The position numbers and the translations under genes were made by a program. The notes below the pieces were generated by a model. The model made no database searches and was not told where the DNA came from. It was given only the letters and a program-made list of their open reading frames with translations. Of a stretch of DNA of 64,000 nucleotides, positions 8,679 through 16,090 are shown one piece after another (the stretch's first letter is position 1; each line of letters starts with the position of its first letter). Origin of the DNA: CAZAMB01 sp964486335 (GTDB lineage Bacteria > Planctomycetota > Phycisphaerae > UBA1845); contig CAZAMB010000005.1 in assembly GCA_964486335.1 (NCBI GenBank), positions 62,001 to 126,000 on the forward strand, written 5' to 3'.

Positions 8679-9290
8679 ATGATGAAGACGATGGCGGTGG
8701 CGGCATTGCTTGGAAGCGCGTGGGCGGCGCTGGCGGACGAAACCAAGGCGAAGAGCCCTGGCGCGGAGGAGACGGGACGATCGGTGTTCGAGTTCAAGGT
8801 CCAGAGCATCGATGGGCAGGAAGTGAGCCTGTCGAAATATAAGGGTGACGTGCTCTTGATTGTCAATGTGGCGAGCTTGTGAGGGTTCACCGACAAGACG
8901 TACTCCGGTCTGGAGTCGATATTCGCAAAGTACAAGGACAAGGGTTTTCGGGTGCTGGCGTTTCCGGCCAATGACTTTGGCAATCAGGAGCCGGGAAGCA
9001 ACGGTGAAATCAAGGAGTTTTGCAGTAAGAAGAAAGTGACGTTCGACTTGTTCGCCAAGGTTTCGGTCAAGGGGGCGGACCAGTGTCCACTCTACCGTTA
9101 TCTGACGAAGCACCCGGATGAGAAGATCGCGGGGGAAGTACCGTGGAACTTCACGAAATACCTCGTGGGGCGAGACGGGACGGTGCTGGGCAAGTGGGGG
9201 CCGAAGACGCTTCCCGAGGCGACGGAGATCAACGAAGCGATCGAGAAGGCGCTGGCGGCGGAAAGACCGAAGGACGAGGAGGAGCATTAG
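8679..9290 (+). CDS. Selenocysteine-containing glutathione peroxidase (UGA at 8880-8882)
   Basis: Reading through the in-frame TGA at codon 68 gives a 203-residue GPx. The TGA sits exactly at the catalytic position, NVASL-U-GFTDK, where family members have Sec or Cys. The rest of the catalytic tetrad follows in frame: Gln in FGNQEPG and Trp-Asn in VPWNFTKYLVG. An N-terminal hydrophobic segment ending AALADE looks like a signal peptide, so the enzyme is probably exported. A GAGGAG site precedes the ATG. A SECIS-like hairpin lies at 8899-8918. Expected reaction: thiol-dependent reduction of hydroperoxides. Expression needs SelA/B/C/D, none of which is in this window. A plain nonsense mutation is the alternative, made unlikely by the codon position, the hairpin and the intact downstream half. 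Confidence 0.88.
8899..8918 (+). promoter_or_regulatory. Bacterial SECIS element candidate
   Basis: The transcript can fold as CG / bulged U8901 / ACUCC (8902-8906) - loop GGUCU (8907-8911) - GGAGU (8912-8916) / CG. The upper stem is 5 perfect base pairs and the lower stem 2 (C8899-G8918, G8900-C8917). The GGUCU loop and the bulged U both match the features of the E. coli fdhF SECIS that contact SelB. The loop begins 25 bases after the UGA, a little further than in fdhF. It lies within the coding sequence, as bacterial SECIS elements do. Confidence 0.75.
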
Positions 9291-9364
9291 ATCGGGTGAT
9301 TCCAAGTTCGGCACGACTGATCGATTTATGGCTCGACATCGGAGGCCTCAAAGAATGAGGCGGC

Positions 9365-9487
9365 GTGGTAGTTTTGATCCGCAGAAACAAGCTGCTGGAG
9401 TCGTTCACGGAGGGTCGAAACCCGGTGGTGCGATCGGCCTACGGCGAATGCTGGGATCAGGCGAATGACAAGCGGTATGAAGAGTAG
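9365..9487 (+). CDS. Short unrecognised ORF or gene fragment
   Basis: Forty codons from GTG 9365 to TAG, reading like ordinary protein sequence (RRNKLLESFTEGRNPVV, then AYGECWDQANDKRYEE). It may be the surviving C-terminus of a decayed gene or a small gene co-transcribed with the crotonase that follows 21 bases later. There is no obvious ribosome-binding site and the family is not recognised. Confidence 0.3.
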   Translation: MVVLIRRNKLLESFTEGRNPVVRSAYGECWDQANDKRYEE

Positions 9488-9508
9488 AAAGGTTTGGTGC
9501 AATCGAGC

Positions 9509-10273
9509 ATGCCGATGAAGACCGATGATATTGCCGTTGAAGATCAGAAAAAAACGGATATCCGCGAGATCACTCTTCACAATGGACGTGCGAATAGTCT
9601 TACAGCTGATTTGCTCAGGCAGTTGGAGCAGGCAGTGACTGATGCTCGCGGTCGGAGAAAAATATTGTTGACTGCCAAAGGAGAGCAGTTTTGTGTTGGG
9701 TTGGACCGGTTCGATTTATACAAGACCATTGTGCGTAATCGCACGTGTGCGCCGCTGGTAGAACAATTGCTTCGCGTTTATCGAGCGATTCTCACGCATG
9801 ATCAACCAACGGCTTGCGTCGTACACGAAGGAGCATTGGGAGGAGGAGTCGGCTTGGCAGCGTGTTTCGACTACGTAACGGCATGGAGGGGAGTGACGTT
9901 TAAGATTCCTTCCGGTGGATATCGGCCGCTTGCCCTAGTGTTGATTCCCATCCTTGATTTGCGGGCTCATCGTTTTGGCTTGTCATATTTCGCCGTAGAT
10001 GAGTGGATTGGCGTCGATGTCAAGACTGACGAGGCGCTGAGACGGGGTCTTGTGAACGAAGAATATGATCTTTCTATTGAAGGTGAGGAGAAGGCATTTC
10101 GTTGGCTGGTGGCGCAGAAGAATAAGAGTTCGTTTGACCAGGAAACATTTCGGGGACTTGAAATGAAGCTTGATCCCATTCTGAAGAATATTGGGCGTCC
10201 AGAGATCTGCATGGGTATCGGATTGGGAATTGTAAGTGATTTGCTTGATCGGCTCACGCGGTCGCTTGCGTGA
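9509..10273 (+). CDS. Enoyl-CoA hydratase/isomerase (crotonase) family protein
   Basis: About 254 aa crotonase-fold protein. Visible landmarks: HNGRANSLT near the start, GEQFCVGLDRFDL (first oxyanion-hole segment) and HEGALGGGVGLAACFDYVTA (second oxyanion hole and GGG motif). The usual catalytic Glu pair is not clearly placed, so the exact reaction is open. Possible starts are TTG 9494, GTG 9497, ATG 9509 and ATG 9515; AAAGG at 9488-9492 suits GTG 9497 best by spacing. The gene is more AT-rich than its neighbours and begins the accessory stretch that continues with the DUF559 element, which suggests acquisition. Confidence 0.7.
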   Translation: MPMKTDDIAVEDQKKTDIREITLHNGRANSLTADLLRQLEQAVTDARGRRKILLTAKGEQFCVGLDRFDLYKTIVRNRTCAPLVEQLLRVYRAILTHDQPTACVVHEGALGGGVGLAACFDYVTAWRGVTFKIPSGGYRPLALVLIPILDLRAHRFGLSYFAVDEWIGVDVKTDEALRRGLVNEEYDLSIEGEEKAFRWLVAQKNKSSFDQETFRGLEMKLDPILKNIGRPEICMGIGLGIVSDLLDRLTRSLA

Positions 10274-10383
10274 TCGGACAAGCATTCTTGCCACCCTGGT
10301 GATTTCAGCTTTAAGCGAACGTAAGACTTCGGGGCATATAGGAAGCCATCGTGGGCTGTTTGCGGAAGTTTCAAAGAACGTCG

Positions 10384-10509
10384 TATGAGCGTTTGCTTCG
10401 CGACTTTTGATCGGCTCAAGGCCAAGGGGGTCGAGGCGTACAATACCAGCGACGGACGACCCCCCTTTATCCCCCTTTGTGAAGGGAAGAGGCGTTGCCC
10501 CCCTCCTTG
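10384..10509 (+). pseudogene. Truncated second copy of the MIT-AAA ATPase 5' end
   Basis: ATG 10384 opens with FATFDRLKAKGVEAY, the same N-terminus as the intact AAA gene at 11220. About 60 bases match with under ten differences. Similarity ends at TACAA, where the sequence runs into a C-rich palindromic repeat, and the frame ends at TGA 10507-10509 after 41 codons. The truncated copy, the DUF559 element and the intact gene form a repeat-cargo-repeat layout. Confidence 0.8.
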
Positions 10510-10608
10510 ATAAGGAGGGGGTAGGGGGTGGTCGGGCGTGAGCGAACCACGCGTTTTCCGAAAACGACCCCCCTGTGTCCCCCCTTGGAAAGGGGGGAGG
10601 CGCCGTGG
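10456..10608. repeat. Left palindromic repeat array (A-B-A)
   Basis: Type A: ACCCCCCT-(7-8 nt)-CCCC...AAGGGG units starting near 10459 and 10566, the second forming CCCCCCTT-GG-AAAGGGGGG. Type B: CCCCCTCCTTGATAAGGAGG near 10499, followed by GGTGGTCGGGC. The second A unit ends in a GGGAGG-rich tail next to the DUF559 ribosome-binding site. Confidence 0.7.
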
Positions 10609-10617
10609 GAGGTGAGT

Positions 10618-11223
10618 ATGACGCGGGTGTACAATAAGAAAGAGCACACGAAGCTGCGGAGAAGGCTTCGGAATGACGCGACGAAGGCGGAGCGGTTGCT
10701 TTGGTGGCGATTGCGCGGAAAGCAAGCGGACGGTTTGAAGTTTCGTCGCCAATATGGCGTGGGAGAGTACGTGGTTGATTTCTATTGCCCGACCGCGAAG
10801 TTGGGGATTGAAATTGATGGTGAGTCGCATTTCAGTCCATCCGCTGAGTTGAATGATGCTAAGAGGCTCGCGTTTATCGAGTCGATCGGTATCCATGTCA
10901 TTCGATTCACGAATCCGCAAGTGTATGAAGAGCTGGACGCGGTCGTTGAAGAAATCTGGCGGGTGGCGAGGGAGCGAGTTGCACGATTGGCAAACGACCC
11001 CCCTGTATCCCCCCCTGTGAAGGGGGGCGGCTTTGCCCCTGACTTGTCTCCCTTTGCAGAGGGGAGAGGTTGCGACTGCCGCGTATTCCACGATGAAAAA
11101 GGCGGTGGTTCGGCCCCCCGCCTTGATAACGAGGGGAAAAGGGATGGTCGGGCCAAGGCGAACGGTTCTCGCACCTCAAGTAACCCCCCTGTGTCCCCCC
11201 TTGGTAAGGGGGGAGGCAAATGA
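10618..11223 (+). CDS. DUF559 endonuclease-like protein with repeat-encoded tail
   Basis: 201 aa from ATG 10618, chosen because GGGAGGTGAG lies just upstream and the DUF559 domain begins at once (RLRNDATKAERLLWWRLRG). The core has a PD-(D/E)xK-like active site: VVDFYC (Asp54) and IEIDGESH (Glu65, Asp67), resembling very-short-patch-repair-type nucleases. From about residue 127 the protein runs through the right repeat array, giving low-complexity DPPVSPPVKGGG and NPPVSPLGKGGG stretches. It ends at TGA 11221-11223, overlapping the ATG of the AAA gene (ATGA). Substrate unknown; a role in spreading the repeats is speculation. Confidence 0.7.
   Translation: MTRVYNKKEHTKLRRRLRNDATKAERLLWWRLRGKQADGLKFRRQYGVGEYVVDFYCPTAKLGIEIDGESHFSPSAELNDAKRLAFIESIGIHVIRFTNPQVYEELDAVVEEIWRVARERVARLANDPPVSPPVKGGGFAPDLSPFAEGRGCDCRVFHDEKGGGSAPRLDNEGKRDGRAKANGSRTSSNPPVSPLGKGGGK
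10996..11219. repeat. Right palindromic repeat array (A-B-A), inside the DUF559 reading frame
   Basis: Type A units near 10998 (CCCCCC...AAGGGGGG) and 11182 (CCCCCCTT-GGT-AAGGGGGG). A B-like unit (CCGCCTTGATAACGAGGGG, then GGTCGGGCC) lies near 11116, and a weaker unit (CTCCCTTTGCAGAGGGGAG) near 11049. The last A unit supplies GGGAGG directly before the ATG of the AAA gene, so the repeat provides that gene's ribosome-binding site. Confidence 0.7.
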
Positions 11224-12392
11224 CCGTTTCCTTCGCGACATTTGATCGGCTCAAGGCCAAGGGGGTCGAGGCCTACAAGAGCGGCGATTATCTCGCCGCG
11301 CGGGCGTACCTTGTCGATGCGGCTGAGTGCATGATCGAACTGGCGGGCGCGGCCAAGACCGACGAAGCGAGGCGGCAGCACGAGGAACTCGCCGCGGAAT
11401 TGATCGATCTGGCGAAGGACTGCGATCGCCTGAAAGGCGGCCACGGAGGCACGAAGCCACGAGGCCACGAAGGTGGCGGCGGACGCCGGTTGGGTGGGGG
11501 CCGGGGCGGTGGGACGAGGCAGGGGGTGAAGGAAGAAGAAGGGGCCGATGCCTCGGAGTGGATCGTCCGCGATAAACCGACGATCGGATTCGACGACATC
11601 GCCGGACTGGAGGACGTCAAGCAGGAAATCCGCCTTAAGATGATTTATCCGTTCCTGCACGCCGAACTGGCCAAGCAATACGGCATCGGGGCGGGCGGGG
11701 GAATCCTTCTCTATGGCCCGCCCGGGACCGGCAAGACGATGATCGCCAAGGCTGTCGCCAAGGAGATCGACGCCGTGTTTTTTCTTGTCAGCCCGGCCCA
11801 GATCATGAGCAAATGGGTCGGCGAGGCCGAACAGAACATTCGCAAGCTTTTCGAAGCCGCCAAGGCGGAACCGACGGCCGTTATTTTCCTCGACGAAACC
11901 GAAGCTCTTGTGCCACGCCGGCAGTCGGACAGTTCGACGGTGATGCAGCGCGTGGTTCCGCAGATCCTTCAGGAACTGGAGGGGTTTGATCGCAAGGCCG
12001 AGCGAGCGCTATTATTCATCGGGGCAACGAACCGCCCGTGGATGCTGGATGAGGCGGTGATGCGGCCCGGACGACTTGACGCCCGCGTGTATGTGCCGCT
12101 TCCCGACGCACCGGCCCGCTTTCGGCTGCTCGAAATCTACTTTGAGGGGCGGCCATTGGCGGACGATGTGGACTTTGGGGCGTTGTGCGACGGACTGGCG
12201 GGGTACAGCGGGGCGGACATCAAGGCGATCGCGGCGGATGCGGCGGAACGGCCGTTTCTGGAGGCGATCGGCGGGCAGGCCGCGCGACCGATCACGCAAG
12301 CTGATATAATGGCCGTCATCGCCGCGACGCGCCCTTCGGTTCATGCGTCGGACCTTGTTCGATATGAGAAGTTCGCCGCGGAAGGGAAATGA
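11220..12392 (+). CDS. MIT-like domain AAA ATPase (Vps4/katanin-type)
   Basis: 390 aa. Residues 1-72 form a helical region with MIT-like sequence (FDRLKAKGVEAYKSGDYLAA), then a Gly-rich linker (73-105), then one AAA module: Walker A GPPGTGKT 166-173, pore loop KWVGE near 198, Walker B VIFLDE 221-226 (DETEA rather than the usual DEIDS/A), sensor-1 GATNRP 268-273, and MRPGRLD with arginine fingers near 282-285. The order resembles the meiotic-clade AAA proteins Vps4 and katanin, which remodel protein polymers. Its RBS comes from the last repeat of the DUF559 element. The SPFH/propeller gene follows after 99 bases and is its probable partner. An FtsH-like role is less likely: there is no membrane segment or protease domain. 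Confidence 0.8.
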   Translation: MTVSFATFDRLKAKGVEAYKSGDYLAARAYLVDAAECMIELAGAAKTDEARRQHEELAAELIDLAKDCDRLKGGHGGTKPRGHEGGGGRRLGGGRGGGTRQGVKEEEGADASEWIVRDKPTIGFDDIAGLEDVKQEIRLKMIYPFLHAELAKQYGIGAGGGILLYGPPGTGKTMIAKAVAKEIDAVFFLVSPAQIMSKWVGEAEQNIRKLFEAAKAEPTAVIFLDETEALVPRRQSDSSTVMQRVVPQILQELEGFDRKAERALLFIGATNRPWMLDEAVMRPGRLDARVYVPLPDAPARFRLLEIYFEGRPLADDVDFGALCDGLAGYSGADIKAIAADAAERPFLEAIGGQAARPITQADIMAVIAATRPSVHASDLVRYEKFAAEGK

Positions 12393-12491
12393 CGAATAGC
12401 GAATGGCGAACGACGAATCCAATATTGGAGCTTGGATTGCTCGAACAGGAGGAATCCGGACACCGTCGAAAGAGGTTTCACGAGGCGCGCA

Positions 12492-14282
12492 ATGTTGACC
12501 GCCAAGTTCGATCCTCGGTCTTTCTTTCAGCGCAAGGAAAACGTCGCGCTGCATGTCCCGGCTTCGGATGTTTTTGGTCTGCTTCAGCGCAGCCTTGATC
12601 TTCCGGCGCAGTGGGCGGCGCTGGTCGGTCGATCGACCGGAGACCACAGTCTTGTGCCGACGGGCGGCGTTGTTGAAAACGACGAAGTCGAGGACGTTCT
12701 GTTCGTTCGATCGTCTCCGATCGACATTGTGCTCACGCTTGACAACATCACTTCGAAGGATGGTTTTCAATGGTCGGCTACCGTGCAATTACGTGTCAGT
12801 CCGATCGCGGAGCGAAGTGAGTTGCAGTCGTTCTTGCAAACGATCGTCGGGAGTCGCCGCGTGATCGATGTTGACGGCCTCAAGACCTATCTCGAACCGG
12901 CCATTCGGGGCGAAGTGAGAAAGTTCGTCGCGAGAAATGGCGCTGGAGCGCTCGGCAGTGCAGAGGGAGTAGAAGAGGCCTCCCAGGTGCTGTCAGCCGC
13001 TTTGGAATCGTCGTGTTTTTCCGCGGGTCTCATGTTGGGAGCGAAGCCGACAGCTCAATTCGAGTCGGCTTCTTATCGCGAACTCCGACAATTGAAAGAA
13101 CGGGCCACGGTCCGCCGCGCGGAGCACGAGGTTGCCAGTCGGTTGGACGAAGCTCTGCAAAAGGCCCGAACCGAACACCTCGATCAACTTGCAGGCCTTC
13201 TGAACCGGCTGCGAACAATGGCCACCGAATCGCCGGACGTCGAATTGCCGGAGCTTCTTCGCACATTTTCGGAGCATCAGCGTGGCGAATTGTACGAAGC
13301 GCTTTTTGCGATGGAGTCGCCGGGTGTTCGTACGCGGTGGATCGTCGTCGCCGCGGGTGACGAACTGATCTTCTTTGACGGGCAGAAGCCCGAATCGCCT
13401 GTAAGGAGATATCGCGTCGGCGGATCGGCGGGACCGGCACGATCGGTGCAGTTCGATTGCGAAAAACGGCAGGTCGCGCAGGCTGAGGCCTGCGGCTCAG
13501 AGGTCTTATGGGTGGGCGCGGCCAACGGCATTTATCGATGGCCGGTGGAATGCGAGACGCCGGATCGGGTTTTTCTCGCGGATCCATCGAATGTTGTTCG
13601 CGGCGGCTTCAATCGCGTGGCTGTCGCCAATGGTTTTGTCGCAGCTTCTCATTCGGAACTCGGAATCTGGGAATGGGATTTGCAGGGCGATGGTACGGGC
13701 AGGCCTCGATTGGAATTGCTTTCTCGCGGAGCCAAGGCCATCCGCGAAATGGTCCATCACAACGATTGCTTCTATTGTTCGGTCGATTCTCGAATCGTTT
13801 GCTGGATAGCAGGGGGTGACGGCGATGCCCCGACCTCCACGTTGGAGGGAAGCGATTCGCTTATCAGCGCTATCGAGGTGACGTTCGACGGCGTGTACGC
13901 AGGGAACAGTGACGGCGACGTTTTGTTCTGGCCTGCGGGCCGGACCGATCGACCGGAACGACTGCATCGCGGCATGAACCGTGCAGCCGAATCGGTGCGT
14001 CTGATTCAAACGCACGGCGTCCGCCGGCTTGTCTTTGCCGACACATCGCATCGCGTACATGCCCGTGTACTGGGCGACGGCTTTTCGTGCCAATATGAAG
14101 CTGGCGGGCAGACGCTGAGGCGCGTCGAAGTGGCGTCGGACTTGCTGGTCGCGACCAACGAATTGCGCGACCGGCTGATCTGCTGGAAACCCGGCAATCC
14201 CGGCAAACCGACGGCCGTGATCGCCGTCGGTTCGCTGACCGGAAGAAGTATTCAGGATGTCTGCCTCGTCCCGCTGGCGTAA
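12492..14282 (+). CDS. SPFH-like / coiled-coil / beta-propeller protein
   Basis: 596 aa from ATG 12492 (GAGG 6 bases upstream; the longer frame from TTG 12432 adds 20 unconvincing residues). Residues about 15-170 look like an SPFH/band-7-type domain (DVLFVRSSPIDIVLTLDN, then WSATVQLRVSP). Residues 190-260 are charged helical sequence. From about 290 on come repeated beta-strand blades (LWVGAANGIYRWPV, LGIWEWDL, VYAGNSDGDVLFW) typical of a WD-like propeller. No signal peptide is visible. It follows the MIT-AAA gene and probably serves as its scaffold or adaptor; this is inference. The SPFH call is from pattern only. Confidence 0.5.
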   Translation: MLTAKFDPRSFFQRKENVALHVPASDVFGLLQRSLDLPAQWAALVGRSTGDHSLVPTGGVVENDEVEDVLFVRSSPIDIVLTLDNITSKDGFQWSATVQLRVSPIAERSELQSFLQTIVGSRRVIDVDGLKTYLEPAIRGEVRKFVARNGAGALGSAEGVEEASQVLSAALESSCFSAGLMLGAKPTAQFESASYRELRQLKERATVRRAEHEVASRLDEALQKARTEHLDQLAGLLNRLRTMATESPDVELPELLRTFSEHQRGELYEALFAMESPGVRTRWIVVAAGDELIFFDGQKPESPVRRYRVGGSAGPARSVQFDCEKRQVAQAEACGSEVLWVGAANGIYRWPVECETPDRVFLADPSNVVRGGFNRVAVANGFVAASHSELGIWEWDLQGDGTGRPRLELLSRGAKAIREMVHHNDCFYCSVDSRIVCWIAGGDGDAPTSTLEGSDSLISAIEVTFDGVYAGNSDGDVLFWPAGRTDRPERLHRGMNRAAESVRLIQTHGVRRLVFADTSHRVHARVLGDGFSCQYEAGGQTLRRVEVASDLLVATNELRDRLICWKPGNPGKPTAVIAVGSLTGRSIQDVCLVPLA

Positions 14283-14323
14283 CTGAGCTTTTCACAACGA
14301 CTTCCGCTTCACGATCCTTTTCA

Positions 14324-15289
14324 ATGATGATCGGCATCGTTACGATCGCCTTCATGCTTGGCACAGGGCGAATTCCGTCGTGGGTTACCAGACATCGATG
14401 CGTCTTGATCGCGCTGGCGGCGGCCAGCCCGCTCTTGTTCGTGCGACCGATTCAATCCGCAGAAGACAAGCCGCTCGCCAACCTTTCCGGCAACGCTCCG
14501 AAGCGAATCATCGCGATCGCGCCCAACTCCGCCGAGGTCATTTGTGCTCTGGGTGCCTGCGATTCCGTGGTGGGGGCGAGCAAATACTGCGTCTTTCCGC
14601 CGGAGTTGAAAAATCGGCCGCGCATCGGCGGGTTGTACGACGCCGATCTTGAACAAATCGTCGCGCTTCGACCGGATTTGGTGATCACGCGCGGTCGCAA
14701 CGAATCGCTGGAGCGGTTGTGCGAGCGCTCGGGCATTCCAATCTATTTCGACGAGACCGATTCACTTGCGGGCATCGAGCAGGGCGTGCGCGATCTCGGA
14801 AGACTGCTGCATCGCACGGAGCAGGCGGATCGCGTGATCGCGGAGTTTCGCGAGCGGATCGACGCTGTACGCAAGAAAACGCAGCGGAAGAAGAAGGTCC
14901 GCGTGATGATCACGGTCGCGCGACAGCCTGATCGACTCGCCAACATCCTCACGACGGGGCGCGGGACGTTTCTCGACGAGATGATCGAGGTCGCGGGCGG
15001 TGTCAACGTGTTCGGCGATGTCGACATGATTTACCCGGAGGTCAGTCCCGAATCGATTCTGGCCAAGCAGCCGCAGGTCATCATCGAACTGATGCCGGAG
15101 GTCGAGGTGACGGACGAACTCGCGTCGCAACTGCGCGAGCAGTGGCGAAGACTTGGATCGATTCCCGCAGTGACGGACGGCCGCATCCATATTCTGACGG
15201 ACGACAACTGCTTGATTCCCTCGCCGAGATATACCGAGTTGATTGAGAAAGTTTCCCGTTTGCTTCACCCTGAGGGCGACAGTCGATGA
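14324..15289 (+). CDS. ABC importer substrate-binding protein (BtuF/FecB-like)
   Basis: 321 aa periplasmic binding protein of the iron-siderophore/cobalamin type. After a hydrophobic N-terminus (VLIALAAASPLLF) comes PKRIIAIAPNSAEVICALGA, the standard opening, then IGGLYDADLEQIVALRPDLVI and a long backbone helix, with the second lobe from about residue 195 (VMITVARQPD). The stop overlaps the ATP-binding gene (ATGA at 15286), so the importer genes are translationally coupled. Iron-chelate, heme or corrinoid are the likely ligands; no riboswitch or Fur site decides among them. Confidence 0.85.
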   Translation: MMIGIVTIAFMLGTGRIPSWVTRHRCVLIALAAASPLLFVRPIQSAEDKPLANLSGNAPKRIIAIAPNSAEVICALGACDSVVGASKYCVFPPELKNRPRIGGLYDADLEQIVALRPDLVITRGRNESLERLCERSGIPIYFDETDSLAGIEQGVRDLGRLLHRTEQADRVIAEFRERIDAVRKKTQRKKKVRVMITVARQPDRLANILTTGRGTFLDEMIEVAGGVNVFGDVDMIYPEVSPESILAKQPQVIIELMPEVEVTDELASQLREQWRRLGSIPAVTDGRIHILTDDNCLIPSPRYTELIEKVSRLLHPEGDSR

Positions 15290-16086
15290 GTCAGTTGTCC
15301 GCACTTTTGATTCTTCGTCTTGTTCGCTTCGGCTACGCCGGCGGGCCGGACATCGTCGGGCCGGTGTCGCTGCGCGTCGCACGCGGTGAATGCTGGGGAA
15401 TCGTCGGCCCGAACGGCGCGGGCAAGAGTACGCTGCTTCGATTGATGGTCGGACTGCTCACGCCGCGAAGCGGAGAGATCGAATTCGCCGGAATGTCATT
15501 GCGGCAGATGCGATCCCGCGATCGATCTCGGCGAATCGCGTTCCTGCCGCAGCAGTTCCTGGGCGATCGAGACTTTCGCGTCAGCGATTACGTGCTGATG
15601 GGTCGTTATCCGCATCGCTCGATGGGGTTGTTTGAGTCGGCAGAGGATCGTCGCGTCGCCGACGAGGCCATGTTGCGCACGCAGACCGCCGATTTCGCCG
15701 ATCGCACGCTTGACACCCTTTCCGGCGGCGAGGCGCAGCGGGTACATCTTGCCGCTGCATTGGCTCAGCAACCCGAATTGCTATTGCTCGATGAGCCGAC
15801 CGCCTCGCTTGATCTACAGCATCAACTGGCCGTCTTCGAGGTGCTCCGCGATCAATCCGCCACATCCGGGCTGACGATTGTCGTCGTCACGCACGATATC
15901 AACCTCGCGGCACGGTACTGCACGCATGTGCTGCTGCTTGACCGAGGGAAGGCGGCCGCTTCCGGCTCCGCTTCGCAAGTGCTGACGCCGTCCAACCTGG
16001 AGCCCGTTTATCGCGTTGCGATGGCCGATCTGCCGCTGCCGGGTCATCCGGATCGTCGCTGGCTTGCGCCGATTGGAGCGTTGTGA
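15286..16086 (+). CDS. ABC importer ATP-binding protein (BtuD/FecE-like)
   Basis: 266 aa nucleotide-binding subunit. Walker A GPNGAGKST near residue 43, Q-loop LPQQF near 88, signature LSGGEAQRV near 145, Walker B LLLLDEPTASLD near 165 and switch VVTHDINLA near 200. The short insertion before the Q-loop and the overall length are typical of metal-chelate importers. It overlaps the binding protein by 4 bases, and the permease starts 4 bases after its stop. Confidence 0.92.
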   Translation: MSQLSALLILRLVRFGYAGGPDIVGPVSLRVARGECWGIVGPNGAGKSTLLRLMVGLLTPRSGEIEFAGMSLRQMRSRDRSRRIAFLPQQFLGDRDFRVSDYVLMGRYPHRSMGLFESAEDRRVADEAMLRTQTADFADRTLDTLSGGEAQRVHLAAALAQQPELLLLDEPTASLDLQHQLAVFEVLRDQSATSGLTIVVVTHDINLAARYCTHVLLLDRGKAAASGSASQVLTPSNLEPVYRVAMADLPLPGHPDRRWLAPIGAL

Positions 16087-16090
16087 GCGC

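Larger units (their letters stand above)
10446..11219 (+). mobile_element. DUF559 nuclease element with flanking C-rich palindrome arrays
   Basis: The segment between the two copies of the AAA 5' end. Reading left to right it has C-rich repeat type A, type B, type A, then the DUF559 gene, then A, a weaker relative, B, A. The near symmetry and the duplicated flanking gene start suggest that it moved as one unit. No transposase or integrase is present; the nuclease is the only candidate enzyme. Boundaries are approximate. Confidence 0.55.

Noticed and set aside
10446..11219. C-rich palindromes as a CRISPR array
   Set aside because: Units are two alternating types with irregular spacing, overlap a coding frame and have no cas genes nearby.
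11220..12392. FtsH-type protease
   Set aside because: No transmembrane helices and no HExxH protease domain; the N-terminus is MIT-like.
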